Source: UBA822 sp965249775 (GTDB lineage Bacteria; Gemmatimonadota; Gemmatimonadetes; Longimicrobiales; Gaopeijiaceae). Taken from it: a DNA stretch of 64,000 bases. Of this stretch, positions 34,748-44,543 are shown one piece after another (the stretch's first letter is position 1; the number at the start of each line of letters is the position of its first letter). The notes below the pieces were generated by a model, which was not told the DNA's origin, made no database searches, and saw only the letters and a list, made by a program, of their open reading frames with translations. The translations under genes and the position numbers were made by a program. The DNA is taken from NCBI GenBank assembly GCA_965249775.1, contig OZ252253.1:2294001-2358000 (forward strand), written 5' to 3'.

Positions 34748-37447
34748 ATGAGTGACGTCGTCGATCGCCTCAATGCGGCGCTTGGGGGCCGCTACACCAT
34801 CGAGCGTGAGCTCGGTGAAGGCGGCATGGCCACCGTCTACCTGGCCGACGATCTGAAGCACGAGCGTAGAGTCGCGCTGAAGGTCCTGAAGCCTGAGTTG
34901 GCCGCAGTGGTCGGTGCCGAACGCTTCCTGGCCGAGATCAAGACGACGGCCAACCTCACGCACCCGCATATTCTGCCGCTGTTCGATTCTGGCGAAGCCG
35001 ACAGCTTCCTCTTCTACGTGATGCCCCACATCGAAGGGGAATCACTCAGGGAGCGCATCGACCGGGAGAAGCAACTCGGTGTGGATGACTCAGTGGCAAT
35101 CACACAGAAGGTGGCGGGCGCACTCGACTACGCGCACCAGAACGGCGTGGTCCACCGTGACATCAAACCCGGCAACATCCTCCTGAGTGCTCAGGGAGAG
35201 CCGCTCGTCGCGGACTTCGGGATCGCACTGGCCGTGGCTCAGGCGGGCGCTGGACGCATCACGGAGACAGGACTCAGCCTCGGCACTCCGCACTACATGA
35301 GCCCAGAACAGGCCACGGGCGACAGAGACGTGGACCCGCGTTCGGATGTGTACGCACTCGGTTGTGTCCTGTACGAGATGCTCTCTGGGCAGCCGCCGTT
35401 CTCGGCGTCCAGCGCCCAGGCGGTGCTGGTCAAGATCCTCACGGCGGATGCACCGTCGATCACGAGTGAGCGCAGGACCGTGTCTCCTCACGTCGGCCAA
35501 GCCCTGGCGAAGTCGCTGGAGAAGCTACCCGCCGACCGCTTCACGAGTGCGGCTGCGCTCGCGGACCCGAGCTTCACGTATGAGGCACGGGCTCGGACCT
35601 CGGTCGGCACGCCGACACCTGAGGCCGTGGCCCCGTCGCCACAAACCACAGGCATCGACCGCAGAGCCTTCGCTGGCGTGACCGTCGTGGCCGTTGCGGC
35701 CCTGAGTCTCCTCGCCTGGGGCTGGCTCCAGCCCGGTCCCGAGCCCGCTCATGCCACTCGCTCGATCATCGACCTGGGAGACATCGTGCTCAGCCAGAGG
35801 GACGAGATCATCGTCTCCCCGGATGGTTCCCGTTTCGCCGTAGTAGGGGCAGTGGACGGCCAGACGGCCCTTTACTGGCGCGACGCTGCCGAAGAGAACT
35901 TCCGGGTGATTCCAGGGACGGAGAACGCCGGTCAGGGGGCGGCTTTCTCGCCGGACGGGGACTGGATCGTCTATGTCACCACGCAGGACGCTCTGCTCAA
36001 GGTATCGCTCTTGGGCGGTGCGCCCACTCCCGTCGCCCCGCCCGGTGAGGTGACTCCGCTGGAGCCTCATTGGGGCGACGACGGGACGATTGTGTTCACT
36101 GGCCAAGCAGGACTGCACCGAGTTCCCGATACGGGTGGCGTGCCCGAGCTAATCCTCGGACCGGAGCAACGCTTCGGCGCTCCCTCACTTCTTCCAGGCG
36201 GCGGGGCAGTGATAGGTGCGCGGAGTGGCGGCGGGATCATGCTGTTGGATCTGGAGACGGACTCGGTCCGGGAATTGGTCCCCGGCGGATTCGATCCCAA
36301 GTACGTGGAGACCGGCCACATTCTCTATGTCGATACCTCCGGTGGACTATGGGCACTCCCGTTCGACGCTAACCGTGGCAGCGTGCTCGGCGCACCTGTG
36401 CCCATCCTGGAGGGAGTGAGCATCTTTCCGGCTCCTCCCGGGCGTCGTTTCAGTCGGTTTTCGATCTCACGGAACGGCACGCTGGTGTACGGGGCGGGAG
36501 GCGCTGGTTTCGGGAGTGACCAGCGGCGGCTCCTGGTCGTGGACTTGGAGGGCGGCGACGTTGAAGAGCCGCCCTTGGACCCACGCCGTTTCTTTGGCCA
36601 TCGTTGGTCCCGTGACGGTCGGTTCGTCGCCTACGCCAGCGTGGAGGCGGGGGATCAGGACCCCGACATCTTCACCTATGACGTGAACCTGGGCACGACC
36701 CCGCGGCCGCTCACCTTCGAGGGGATCAATGTCCAGCCCGTGTGGTCACCCGACGGCGACCGCATCGCGTTCCGTTCTCAGCGTGAGGGCACCCAAGGGT
36801 TTGATCTGTTTGTGAAGAACGTCAACGACAACTCCCCACCCGACGCGATCCTGACCCTTCCGGGGAATCAGGCTCCAACGCACTGGCCCTCCGACGATGT
36901 GCTGATCTTCGAGAGCGGCACCCCACCTGATCTCTGGTTCGTAGACCTGTCGTCGGACAGCGCAGTGGCTAGGGAGTACCTCCCGTCTGAGGCCGCACTC
37001 CAGGACATGCGGGTCTCGCCGTCTGACGACCTTGCCGCCTACGTCTCCAATGACTCCGGGACGGATGAGGTCTACGTGCGAAGTTTCCCGGAGCCGGGTG
37101 CCCGGGAGGCGGTCTCCCAAGGTGGGGGGCGATACCCGTTCTGGTCCCCCGACGGCAACACGATCTACTACTGGACGGTGGGTCCGCAGGGCTCCGTTAT
37201 CACCTTCATGGCTGCCCGAGTTCAGAGGGGGCCGCCATTCGTGGTAACAGTCAGGGAGTCGATCCTTGAGGGCCCATACAGAGATGATAGTTGGGCTCTC
37301 CACCCCGACGGAGAACGGATCGTCGTGGTTCAAGATGTCACCGCCGCGTCAGTGGAGGCCCAGACGGACGGCACAACGAGTCCCGAGCGATTCCTGGTGG
37401 TCACCAACTGGTTCGAGGAGCTTCGCGAGCGTCTGGGCGAGAATTGA
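34748..37447 (+). CDS. Transmembrane Ser/Thr protein kinase with C-terminal PD40/TolB-like propeller
   Basis: 899 aa. The Hanks-type kinase domain spans residues 16-275: GEGGMATVYLA, ATP lysine Lys45, HRD 136-138, DFG 156-158 and GTPHYMSPEQATGDRDVD. One membrane helix lies at about 300-320 (VTVVAVAALSLLAWGWL). The external half holds WD40-like PD40 repeats (SPDGSRFAVVG, FSPDGDWIVYVTTQ, WSPDGDRIAFRSQ, WSPDGNTIYYW). It probably senses an envelope ligand through the propeller and phosphorylates cytoplasmic proteins. This fusion is highly expanded in Gemmatimonadota and Acidobacteriota. Confidence 0.93.
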   Translation: MSDVVDRLNAALGGRYTIERELGEGGMATVYLADDLKHERRVALKVLKPELAAVVGAERFLAEIKTTANLTHPHILPLFDSGEADSFLFYVMPHIEGESLRERIDREKQLGVDDSVAITQKVAGALDYAHQNGVVHRDIKPGNILLSAQGEPLVADFGIALAVAQAGAGRITETGLSLGTPHYMSPEQATGDRDVDPRSDVYALGCVLYEMLSGQPPFSASSAQAVLVKILTADAPSITSERRTVSPHVGQALAKSLEKLPADRFTSAAALADPSFTYEARARTSVGTPTPEAVAPSPQTTGIDRRAFAGVTVVAVAALSLLAWGWLQPGPEPAHATRSIIDLGDIVLSQRDEIIVSPDGSRFAVVGAVDGQTALYWRDAAEENFRVIPGTENAGQGAAFSPDGDWIVYVTTQDALLKVSLLGGAPTPVAPPGEVTPLEPHWGDDGTIVFTGQAGLHRVPDTGGVPELILGPEQRFGAPSLLPGGGAVIGARSGGGIMLLDLETDSVRELVPGGFDPKYVETGHILYVDTSGGLWALPFDANRGSVLGAPVPILEGVSIFPAPPGRRFSRFSISRNGTLVYGAGGAGFGSDQRRLLVVDLEGGDVEEPPLDPRRFFGHRWSRDGRFVAYASVEAGDQDPDIFTYDVNLGTTPRPLTFEGINVQPVWSPDGDRIAFRSQREGTQGFDLFVKNVNDNSPPDAILTLPGNQAPTHWPSDDVLIFESGTPPDLWFVDLSSDSAVAREYLPSEAALQDMRVSPSDDLAAYVSNDSGTDEVYVRSFPEPGAREAVSQGGGRYPFWSPDGNTIYYWTVGPQGSVITFMAARVQRGPPFVVTVRESILEGPYRDDSWALHPDGERIVVVQDVTAASVEAQTDGTTSPERFLVVTNWFEELRERLGEN

Positions 37448-37532
37448 AGGTTCGGATCCGGCGGCTTCGCGTCTTCGTGGAAGGTGTGGTGACCGTCGTC
37501 GAACCCGAGAACTAGAGGCCTCGAGCCGCCCC

Positions 37533-39506
37533 TCACGGCAGCGCGTAGGCCTGCAGTCCCGGTTCGCTATCACCACCCCCCACCCCCACCACCAGATACT
37601 GCTTCCCCTCGTGCAGATAGGTGATCGGCCCACCCCGCGGCGACGTGTTGATCGGCCGTTCCCACACGATTTCGCCGGTCACCTTGTCGAAGGCGCGCAT
37701 CACGCCGAGCTGGCTGTAGTCCGGCGGGGCTGGCGTGACGCCCTGGTTGGCAAAAAGCAGCGTCTTGGTCACCAGGAGCGCGTTTCCGTTGACCGCCGCC
37801 TGTGCCTGCCAGCCGAGCGGGCCTACGTCGCGCCCGTCACCGATGATCTCGTTGACCCGTTCCCTTGGACCGTCGCCATGCGGCACCTGCCAGGCGATTT
37901 CGCCCCGGTTCAGATCGATCGCGGTCAGCCGGGCGTAAGGCGGCTTGAGTAGCGGCAGCCCACGCGGGCCAGGCGGATAACGGGCCCATGTCTCGAAGCG
38001 GTAGGCGAGGTCTGACGAGTCGGGGTCGGGCGCCGCCAGCGCGTTCACCCACGGGATGGCGGCCGATTGGACGAAGAGATAGCCGGTCTCGGGGTCGACC
38101 GCGCCACCGGGCCAGTTCGCGCCGCCGACGAGGCCCGGCACTTGGATGATCCCTTCCTTCCCGTCCTGCCCGGCCACAATCGGTGGCGTGAAGAGCGGAC
38201 CGATGACGAAGTCCTCGATGATGTCGAGCGCCTGCTGACGCAGTTCCGGGGTAAAGTCAATCAGGTCGTCGATCGTCACGCCCTGCCGGTCGAACGCCGG
38301 GGGCTTGGTGGGAAACGGCTGGGTAGGCGAGAGCCGTTCGCCCGGTACCGTGCTCGGTGGGACCGGCCGCTCCTCGATCGGCCAGACCGGCTCGCCGGTC
38401 TCGCGGTCGAATACGTAGGTGAACGCTTGCTTGCTGACCTGGGCGATGGCCTTGATCGGGCGGCCGTCGACGACGATGTCGACCAGGTTGGGCGCCGTCG
38501 GGAAGTCGTAGTCCCACACACCGTGGTGCACGGCCTGGAAGTGCCAGATGCGCTCGCCGGTGTCGGCATCGAGGGCCACCAGGCTCTCGGCGAACAGATT
38601 GTCGCCGAGCCGATGCCCACCATACCAGTCGTTGCTCGGGGTCCCGACCGGCAGATACACGTAGCCGAGCTCCTCGTCGCAGCTCATCCAGGACCACACG
38701 TTGGTGTTGCCGCTATAGCGCCACGACTCGTTCTCCCAGGTTTCGATCGCGAGCTCGTCCTCCTGGGGGATGGTGTGGAAGATCCACTTCATGGCGCCGG
38801 TGCGGACGTCGTAGCCGCGCACGTGGCCCGGCGGCATCTGGCGGGTCGCCCCCAGGTCGTTGACGATCGACCCCAGCACGATCGTGTTGCCACAGATGGT
38901 CGGCCGCGACTTCTGGTTGTAGTCCGCCCGGTTGATCTCGCGACCGAGCCCGATCATGAGGTCGACGAAGCCGTCCTCGCCGAAGTCACGGTCCAGGGCG
39001 CCCGTTTCGGGATCCAGCGTGAAGAGCTGCATGGCGCCCGTAGCGAACACGATGCGCTCCTCGCTGGCTCCGTCGCCCCAGTACGCGACCCCACGGCTGG
39101 CCAACCCGCCGTGTGCCCCGGCCTCGAACTCGTAGGCCTTCGGGTCGTACGTCCACTCCAACGCGCCGGTGCCGGCGTCGAGAGCGACCACCTGGTTCAA
39201 CGGCGTGCTCACATAGAGGCGGTCACCGATCATCAGCGGTGTGGCACGGAAGCCGCGCGGCTGCTCGCCTGTAGCGGCGTCCAGCGCAGCGGCGTCCCAG
39301 CTCCAGACCACCTCCAGGTCGGCGACGTTGTCCGCGGTGATCTGGTCGAGCGCCGAGTACTTGGTGCCGTGCGGGTCAGCCGCGAACGCCCGCCATTCTC
39401 CTGCTGCATCCTGCGCGAGCACGGGTACGGGTTGCGACAACAACCAAACCAGCGCGGCAGACGTGGCCAGGGTCGTCGCAGAGACTCGGTTTGTGCCGCG
39501 GTGCAT
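37533..39506 (-). CDS. PQQ-dependent (quinoprotein glucose dehydrogenase-like) dehydrogenase, secreted
   Basis: 657 aa, with GGGAGG before the ATG and signal peptide cleavage near VLAQD. The propeller begins GTKYSALDQITADNV. The catalytic Asp motif is VHHGVWDYDFPTAPNLV, preceded by GGHRLGDNLFAESLVALDAD. Also seen are LSPTQPFPTKPPAFDRQGV and the closing block GGPITYLHEGKQYLVVGVGG. There is no heme motif, so electrons must go to a separate acceptor. It is similar in plan to 47306-49252. It would oxidise sugars or alcohols in the periplasm; the substrate is unknown. Confidence 0.9.
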   Translation of the reverse strand: MHRGTNRVSATTLATSAALVWLLSQPVPVLAQDAAGEWRAFAADPHGTKYSALDQITADNVADLEVVWSWDAAALDAATGEQPRGFRATPLMIGDRLYVSTPLNQVVALDAGTGALEWTYDPKAYEFEAGAHGGLASRGVAYWGDGASEERIVFATGAMQLFTLDPETGALDRDFGEDGFVDLMIGLGREINRADYNQKSRPTICGNTIVLGSIVNDLGATRQMPPGHVRGYDVRTGAMKWIFHTIPQEDELAIETWENESWRYSGNTNVWSWMSCDEELGYVYLPVGTPSNDWYGGHRLGDNLFAESLVALDADTGERIWHFQAVHHGVWDYDFPTAPNLVDIVVDGRPIKAIAQVSKQAFTYVFDRETGEPVWPIEERPVPPSTVPGERLSPTQPFPTKPPAFDRQGVTIDDLIDFTPELRQQALDIIEDFVIGPLFTPPIVAGQDGKEGIIQVPGLVGGANWPGGAVDPETGYLFVQSAAIPWVNALAAPDPDSSDLAYRFETWARYPPGPRGLPLLKPPYARLTAIDLNRGEIAWQVPHGDGPRERVNEIIGDGRDVGPLGWQAQAAVNGNALLVTKTLLFANQGVTPAPPDYSQLGVMRAFDKVTGEIVWERPINTSPRGGPITYLHEGKQYLVVGVGGGDSEPGLQAYALP

Positions 39507-39630
39507 GTCGCCTCCCGTTGAAAAGGGACGAGTATTCTAGCTGGACGGCCGAGAGACCGCTAACATGAGGGTGCTGACGCAGGTGTAGTCGGATCCGCGC
39601 GGCATGCGCGCGGCGGAAAAGGAGAGCGCA

Positions 39631-40245
39631 ATGGCACGGGGCAGACTCGTCGGTATGGGACTCGCGATAGCGATAGGGGTCGGGATCTTCTATGCGGTCG
39701 GGGCCATGGGAGCCGCCCCAGCCCCCGATGAAAACGGCGAATGGACGCTCGATCGCGTGGTGGCGATGTCGCGTGCCGAGATCATCGACTTGTGGACGGC
39801 CGCGCCCCCGCCCGACTTCACAAAGTTCAAGGGGCATTACATGGGGCTCGTCCCCAACGCCGGAGACGCGGAGCGGCGCGCCACAACCGACGCCTTCATG
39901 TTCGACGAGAACTCCGAGCGGGGCTACTGGCTGGGGAAGGCCTACATGCCGACGACCGCGACCACCGGCGAGGGCTACAACCGCTGGCGTTTCCCGGGCG
40001 GTAAGATCGTGCGCAACTCGCAGTTTGGCACAGAGCTGGGGACGTCGCTCATCGACGGCAAGCCGGCCCTGCTCATGTACTACGGCGCCTATAACGACGA
40101 GAGCACGCTCATCGACGAGATCCGCCAGCTGTCCCCCGACGTGTTCCTCGGGATGGGCACTACCGAGACCGAAGATGGTGGGCGGAGCGAGCCGGGCCAC
40201 TTCGTGCTGGTTGGCCCGACCGACGAATGGGTCGGCGTCGACTGA
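39631..40245 (+). CDS. Membrane-anchored protein of unknown function
   Basis: 204 aa from ATG 39631, chosen because AAGGAGAG lies just upstream; the ATG at 39604 lacks one. The N-terminal hydrophobic segment (LVGMGLAIAIGVGIFYAVGA) is an anchor or signal. The mature part includes LWTAAPPPDFTKFKGHYMG, TTGEGYNRWRFPGGKIV and ALLMYYGAYNDESTLIDEI. No family is recognised. It lies 57 nt upstream of a cytochrome/copper protein on the same strand and is possibly functionally linked. Confidence 0.75.
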   Translation: MARGRLVGMGLAIAIGVGIFYAVGAMGAAPAPDENGEWTLDRVVAMSRAEIIDLWTAAPPPDFTKFKGHYMGLVPNAGDAERRATTDAFMFDENSERGYWLGKAYMPTTATTGEGYNRWRFPGGKIVRNSQFGTELGTSLIDGKPALLMYYGAYNDESTLIDEIRQLSPDVFLGMGTTETEDGGRSEPGHFVLVGPTDEWVGVD

Positions 40246-40302
40246 GCGGGGCTCCGACCTGTTGCGGATGGTACTCTGTTCCTGGTTGAAAGAGACTGAG
40301 AG

Positions 40303-41619
40303 ATGGCGTCAACAAGCCTAAGCCTGCGTCACTCGCTCATTGGAGCCGCGGTGACGATCCTGTTCCTTGGGTCCACCGCCTCTCTGGCCGGCGCCGCGAC
40401 TCCGGCTAGCCCTGCAGCTCAGGCTAGCACCGCGGCTCTGGCCGATCAGGGAGCGTCGGCCAACCCCGAGTTCTACGGGGACGTGTTGCCGATCCTGCAG
40501 CAGAACTGCCAGACCTGTCATCGGGTCAACGGGGCCAACATGGGCGGCATGGTCGCCCCCATGTCCCTGATCGCGTACGAAGAGACACGCCGCTGGTCGT
40601 CGACGATCGCAGAGCGGGTCGCGACCCGCTCCATGCCTCCCTGGTATGCCTCCGAAATACACAATGGACAGTTCAGGAACGAGCGCACGCTTACGGACGA
40701 CCAGATTTCCACCCTGGTACGGTGGGCCGAGACGGGCGCCGCTTCTGGCGATCCCGGGGAAGCACCGCCGCCGGTGAAGTTCCCGGATTCGGAGTGGTCT
40801 TTCGGAGATCCCGACCTCGTCGTCCCGATTCCGGAACCCTATTTCGTGGAGGACGACGTAGAGGACCTCTACGTGACGTTCGTGGGCCGCATAACTGAAG
40901 AGATGTTGCCCGAGCCACGCTGGATTCGTGCCACGCAGGTCAGGCCCGGCAATGCGGTCCATCACGTGGTCAGCAACCTTGGCGGGCAGACGCCGGGCAT
41001 GGGCGGGAAGGTATTTCGCGAGGGCTTCGGACAGCTCGTTAGCCCCGGCGAGATCGTCGGTTGGCAGTTGCACTACAACAAGGAAGCGGGGCCGGGGACG
41101 GGACTCTGGGATGAGAAGACCTCGATCAATCTTCAATTCCATCCCGTAGGCTACGAACCCACGCGCCAGACCGGTTCGGACGCCATGGGAAACTACACGT
41201 TCCGGATTCCAGCCGGCGACCCGAATTACGCGGCGAAATCGGAGTTCACCTTCCCCACGGACGCCTACATCATTTCGTACTTTCCGCACATGCACTTGCG
41301 GGGCAAGGAAATGAAGATCACGGTGTATTACCCAGACGGCTCCGAGGAAATCGTGCTGCACGTGCCCAAATACGACTTCAACTGGCAAACCGTATACGAG
41401 TACGAAGAGTTCAAGTTCGTGCCCGCCGGCACGCGCCTGGAAACCACCGGCTGGTTCGACAATTCCGCCGCCAATCCCCACAACCCCGACCCCACGGTGG
41501 ACATCACGGGGCCGACATTTCTCGGGGAAGCGGTTCCGACGCACCGGGAGATGATGTACTCACTGGTGACGTTCACGCCGCTGCCGTCGGAGTCCGGGGA
41601 GCCCTGCGACGGGCGATAG
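40303..41619 (+). CDS. Cytochrome c fused to copper monooxygenase-like (PHM-fold) domain
   Basis: 438 aa with a signal peptide. The N-terminal heme motif is CQTCH in LPILQQNCQTCHRVNG, with MPPWYAS as a candidate distal-ligand segment. The C-terminal two-thirds resemble copper type II ascorbate-dependent monooxygenases: GNAVHHVVSNL, WQLHYNKEAG and the copper-site block YFPHMHLRGKEMKI. The pairing suggests heme-fed electron supply to a periplasmic hydroxylating centre. The substrate is unknown, and full copper competence cannot be shown from motifs alone. Confidence 0.82.
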   Translation: MASTSLSLRHSLIGAAVTILFLGSTASLAGAATPASPAAQASTAALADQGASANPEFYGDVLPILQQNCQTCHRVNGANMGGMVAPMSLIAYEETRRWSSTIAERVATRSMPPWYASEIHNGQFRNERTLTDDQISTLVRWAETGAASGDPGEAPPPVKFPDSEWSFGDPDLVVPIPEPYFVEDDVEDLYVTFVGRITEEMLPEPRWIRATQVRPGNAVHHVVSNLGGQTPGMGGKVFREGFGQLVSPGEIVGWQLHYNKEAGPGTGLWDEKTSINLQFHPVGYEPTRQTGSDAMGNYTFRIPAGDPNYAAKSEFTFPTDAYIISYFPHMHLRGKEMKITVYYPDGSEEIVLHVPKYDFNWQTVYEYEEFKFVPAGTRLETTGWFDNSAANPHNPDPTVDITGPTFLGEAVPTHREMMYSLVTFTPLPSESGEPCDGR

Positions 41620-41704
41620 TCACCTGGTAGCGCCCGACGCGGGGAGAGGCAGGGCAGTTGGACGGCTAGCTCTCTAAGGATCAACGTCTATCGGAGGTGC
41701 TCCC

Positions 41705-42238
41705 ATGCGGTATCTATGCTCCCTCACGGTTCTCGCGTGCCTCGTACTTCCCGCGAGTGCAGTTGCGCAGGATGCGTTCGCGGGTGTTACGAACGAACCC
41801 CGTCCCTCCGAATACTTCCATTGGGATGCGGAGGCTTTTGCCGAACTTCAGAGCGGGCTCGAAGACGGACTCCGTGATGGACCTGGCATTTTTGGCACCC
41901 AGTTCGCTTACACGGCTGCGCTCGAACGGGCCGATCATCGGCACCACGACGTCCAGATCATCCATCGGTCCGGCTATACCCAACCCGAGATTCATGAGAC
42001 CAAGTGGGACATTTACGTCATCCTCGACGGATCAGGCACGGCCTACATCGGCGGCGAGAGGGTGAACTGGATCGATGATGGCCGACCCCAAGAAGATCAG
42101 AGGCCACGGCTCAGCGGCGCTCAGGAATTTCAGGTCACCAAGGGCGACATGCTGCACGTGCCCGCGCGCAGCTGGCACCAAGTGCTGACGGAGGACGGAG
42201 AATCGATCACGTACGCGCTCATCAATGTGTTCGAGTGA
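41705..42238 (+). CDS. Secreted cupin-fold protein
   Basis: 177 aa with a signal peptide ending SAVAQD. The cupin core is split by an insert: IHETKWDIYVILDGSGTAYI (first motif) and GDMLHVPARSWHQVLT (second motif with His). An upstream segment DHRHHDVQIIHRSGYT is His-rich and may add metal ligands. It starts a run of same-strand genes (NmrA, MBL, sulfotransferase). The function is unknown. Confidence 0.78.
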   Translation: MRYLCSLTVLACLVLPASAVAQDAFAGVTNEPRPSEYFHWDAEAFAELQSGLEDGLRDGPGIFGTQFAYTAALERADHRHHDVQIIHRSGYTQPEIHETKWDIYVILDGSGTAYIGGERVNWIDDGRPQEDQRPRLSGAQEFQVTKGDMLHVPARSWHQVLTEDGESITYALINVFE

Positions 42239-42345
42239 TCGACGCAATTTGATCGGGTGATCGAGGACGGGCGGGCCACTTCGGAGTTGAGAGAGCCCGG
42301 GGAGCGGGTCGAGCGCTCCAGCGTAGCTGGGAGGAAGTAGACCGC

Positions 42346-43473
42346 ATGAGCAACGAGATGCGAACCAAGCCAAGAGTTCTCGTCACGTCGGCGGCCGGCC
42401 GAAACGGTACTACCGCCGTGCTGGACCTGCTGGAGAAGGGATTCCCCGTCCGCGCCTTCGTGCGGCGCGATGACGCCCGCGCGGAGACAATGCGCCAAGC
42501 GGGCGCTGAAATCTTTGTTGGCGACCTCTTCGATCTGCGTGATCTGCGAAGTGCGCTCGTCGATGTCCAGCGTGCCTATCATTGTCCGCCGTTCGTCCCC
42601 AACCTCCTTCACGGGGCGATGCTTTTTGCACTCGCCGCGGAAGAAGCAAAGCTAGAAGTCGTGGCCCTGATGAGTGGGTGGAATCCACATCCGTCCCACC
42701 CAGCCCTCGCGACCCGCGAGCACTGGATCGCCAATAACGTCTACCGACTGATGCCGACAGTCGATGTCATCCACGTCAATCCCGGTCTTTTTGCGTTCAT
42801 GTACCTGCTGGGTCTGCCCACGATCGTGCACCTCGGCATGCTCGTTGGGCCCTGGGGCGACGGGCTCAACGCTCCGCCATCCGGCGAAGACATCGGCAGC
42901 GTGGCTGCTGGATTGCTCGCCGACCCCGCTCCTCACATTGGCAAGTGTTACCGTCCGACGGGACCCGAGCTCATTTCGCCGCACGACGTGGCGGACATTC
43001 TCACCGATGTGGTCGGTCGCAAGGTCAAGTACCAGGACGTGTCCCTCAAGATGTTTCTCAAGGCCGCGAAGGCGCAGGGAGTCTCGGCCTTCGAGCTGGG
43101 CCATATCGGTTTCTACTTCGACGAGATTCGTGGCGGTACGTATGCGGTCGGAGCACCGACCGATCACGTCCAAAAGATCTGCGGCAGGCCGCCGGAGTCG
43201 TTCGAATCGATCGCTCGACGATACATCGCCCAGCCTGATCTGATCTTCCCTGGCCTGCGCACAGGCACGAAGCTCGGGGCCGTTGCTTTCTTGGTCAAAA
43301 TGATGCTGACGCGCGCGCCGGATCCGGATCGCTGGGCGCGGGAGCGCGGTCATCCGATGTTGCGGGAGCAACTACTCGCCCACGACAGTCCTGAATGGTG
43401 CGAAGCGGCGGAGCGGAAGGAGCTGCTCCTTATGCCGACTTCCCTTCGATCGCGTGAGGCCTCATCGAATTGA
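42346..43473 (+). CDS. NmrA-like NAD(P)-binding atypical SDR
   Basis: 375 aa, cytoplasmic. The N-terminal Rossmann motif is VLVTSAAGRNGTTAVLDLL, then VRAFVRRDDARAETM and AEIFVGDLFDLRDLRSAL, the NmrA/triphenylmethane-reductase pattern. The usual Tyr-Lys catalytic pair of classical SDRs is not evident. The C-terminal 120 residues (DIGSVAAGLLADPAPHIGK onward) are the substrate half. It could be a redox sensor or a reductase. Confidence 0.82.
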   Translation: MSNEMRTKPRVLVTSAAGRNGTTAVLDLLEKGFPVRAFVRRDDARAETMRQAGAEIFVGDLFDLRDLRSALVDVQRAYHCPPFVPNLLHGAMLFALAAEEAKLEVVALMSGWNPHPSHPALATREHWIANNVYRLMPTVDVIHVNPGLFAFMYLLGLPTIVHLGMLVGPWGDGLNAPPSGEDIGSVAAGLLADPAPHIGKCYRPTGPELISPHDVADILTDVVGRKVKYQDVSLKMFLKAAKAQGVSAFELGHIGFYFDEIRGGTYAVGAPTDHVQKICGRPPESFESIARRYIAQPDLIFPGLRTGTKLGAVAFLVKMMLTRAPDPDRWARERGHPMLREQLLAHDSPEWCEAAERKELLLMPTSLRSREASSN

Positions 43474-43585
43474 TCGAGTGACCTGAAGCGCCGCCCCGAA
43501 GTCCACCTTGCCGAAGAACGGGCCATCGAACATCGTTTCGGTCCCCTCGACGAGTGTTCGAGCTCTTCCACCAGAGAGGTACGCA

Positions 43586-44485
43586 ATGGGCACGTTGCAG
43601 AAACTCGGCTCACTGGCGGCTCTTGTCGCCCTCGGTTCGATACTCACCCTGGCCGCAGGCCAGCAGGTCCCAACCCTCACCCCCGAGCAGCGGGAGCGCC
43701 TGCAGATTCGTGAGGTGATGGACGGCCTCTACGTCCTTCCCGGGTTCGACGGCGGGCAGTCGGGTGGGAACGTGGCCGTGCGGGTGACCGACGACGGTGT
43801 CATCATCGTCGATAACAAGTTCCCCTACAGCTTCGATTTCATCACCGAGCAGGTGGCCAGCGTCACGGATCAGCCAATCAAGTACGTGCTCAACACGCAT
43901 CACCACAACGACCATTCGGGCAGCAATGCCGACTTCCTGCCGGCAGCCGAGGTGATCGCCCACAAGAACGCCCGCGCGAACATCGTGCGCAACAACCAGC
44001 CTGGCCCGCCGCGCGTCATCTTCGGGGATGAGACCGCGGTATTCCTGGGCGGTGCGGAGGTCCAAATGCACCACTTCGGACGGGGCCATACCAACGGGGA
44101 TGCCGTAGCCTATTTCCCCGATCTCCGGACGGTCCACACTGGCGATCTTTTCATCTTTGGCCAGCGTTTGGACGGCAGCACTCTGTCACCATTCTGGGAC
44201 TTCGGTAACGGCGGCAGCGTGCTCGAGTGGCCGGCCACACTGACCCGCCTGCTGGCCCTCGATTTCGACACCGTGATCCCCGGTCACGGGCCGATCCTGA
44301 CCAAAGCCGACGTCAGAACGTTCCGAGGCAAGCTCGAAACCGTGATCGAGCGGGTCAGCCGCGAAATCGCGGCAGGCGCGACGCGGGACGACATCGCCTC
44401 GCGGGTCGACACGACCGACCTGGACTGGCCGCTGGCGCCCGTGCGCATTCGGAACGTGTTCGACGAGTTGACGGGGGCACAGTAG
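43586..44485 (+). CDS. Secreted metallo-beta-lactamase-fold hydrolase
   Basis: 299 aa from ATG 43586, with AGAGAGG upstream; it opens a signal peptide (KLGSLAALVALGSILTLAAG). The zinc motif is H105-H-H-N-D-H110 (THHHNDHSGSNADF); a later His is in HHFGRGHTNGDAVAYF, Asp in VHTGDLF and His in VIPGHGPI. All four MBL blocks are present. Subclass B3-like and environmental hydrolases share this pattern, so antibiotic hydrolysis should not be assumed. Confidence 0.88.
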   Translation: MGTLQKLGSLAALVALGSILTLAAGQQVPTLTPEQRERLQIREVMDGLYVLPGFDGGQSGGNVAVRVTDDGVIIVDNKFPYSFDFITEQVASVTDQPIKYVLNTHHHNDHSGSNADFLPAAEVIAHKNARANIVRNNQPGPPRVIFGDETAVFLGGAEVQMHHFGRGHTNGDAVAYFPDLRTVHTGDLFIFGQRLDGSTLSPFWDFGNGGSVLEWPATLTRLLALDFDTVIPGHGPILTKADVRTFRGKLETVIERVSREIAAGATRDDIASRVDTTDLDWPLAPVRIRNVFDELTGAQ

Positions 44486-44543
44486 TACGAAGTCGCTGTG
44501 GCGCCGCCAGGCCTCAGGGTTAGGCGCAACTGTTCGTGGGAGA

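Noticed and set aside
43586..44485. Antibiotic-resistance metallo-beta-lactamase
   Set aside because: The motifs show only the general hydrolase fold; nothing indicates beta-lactam activity.
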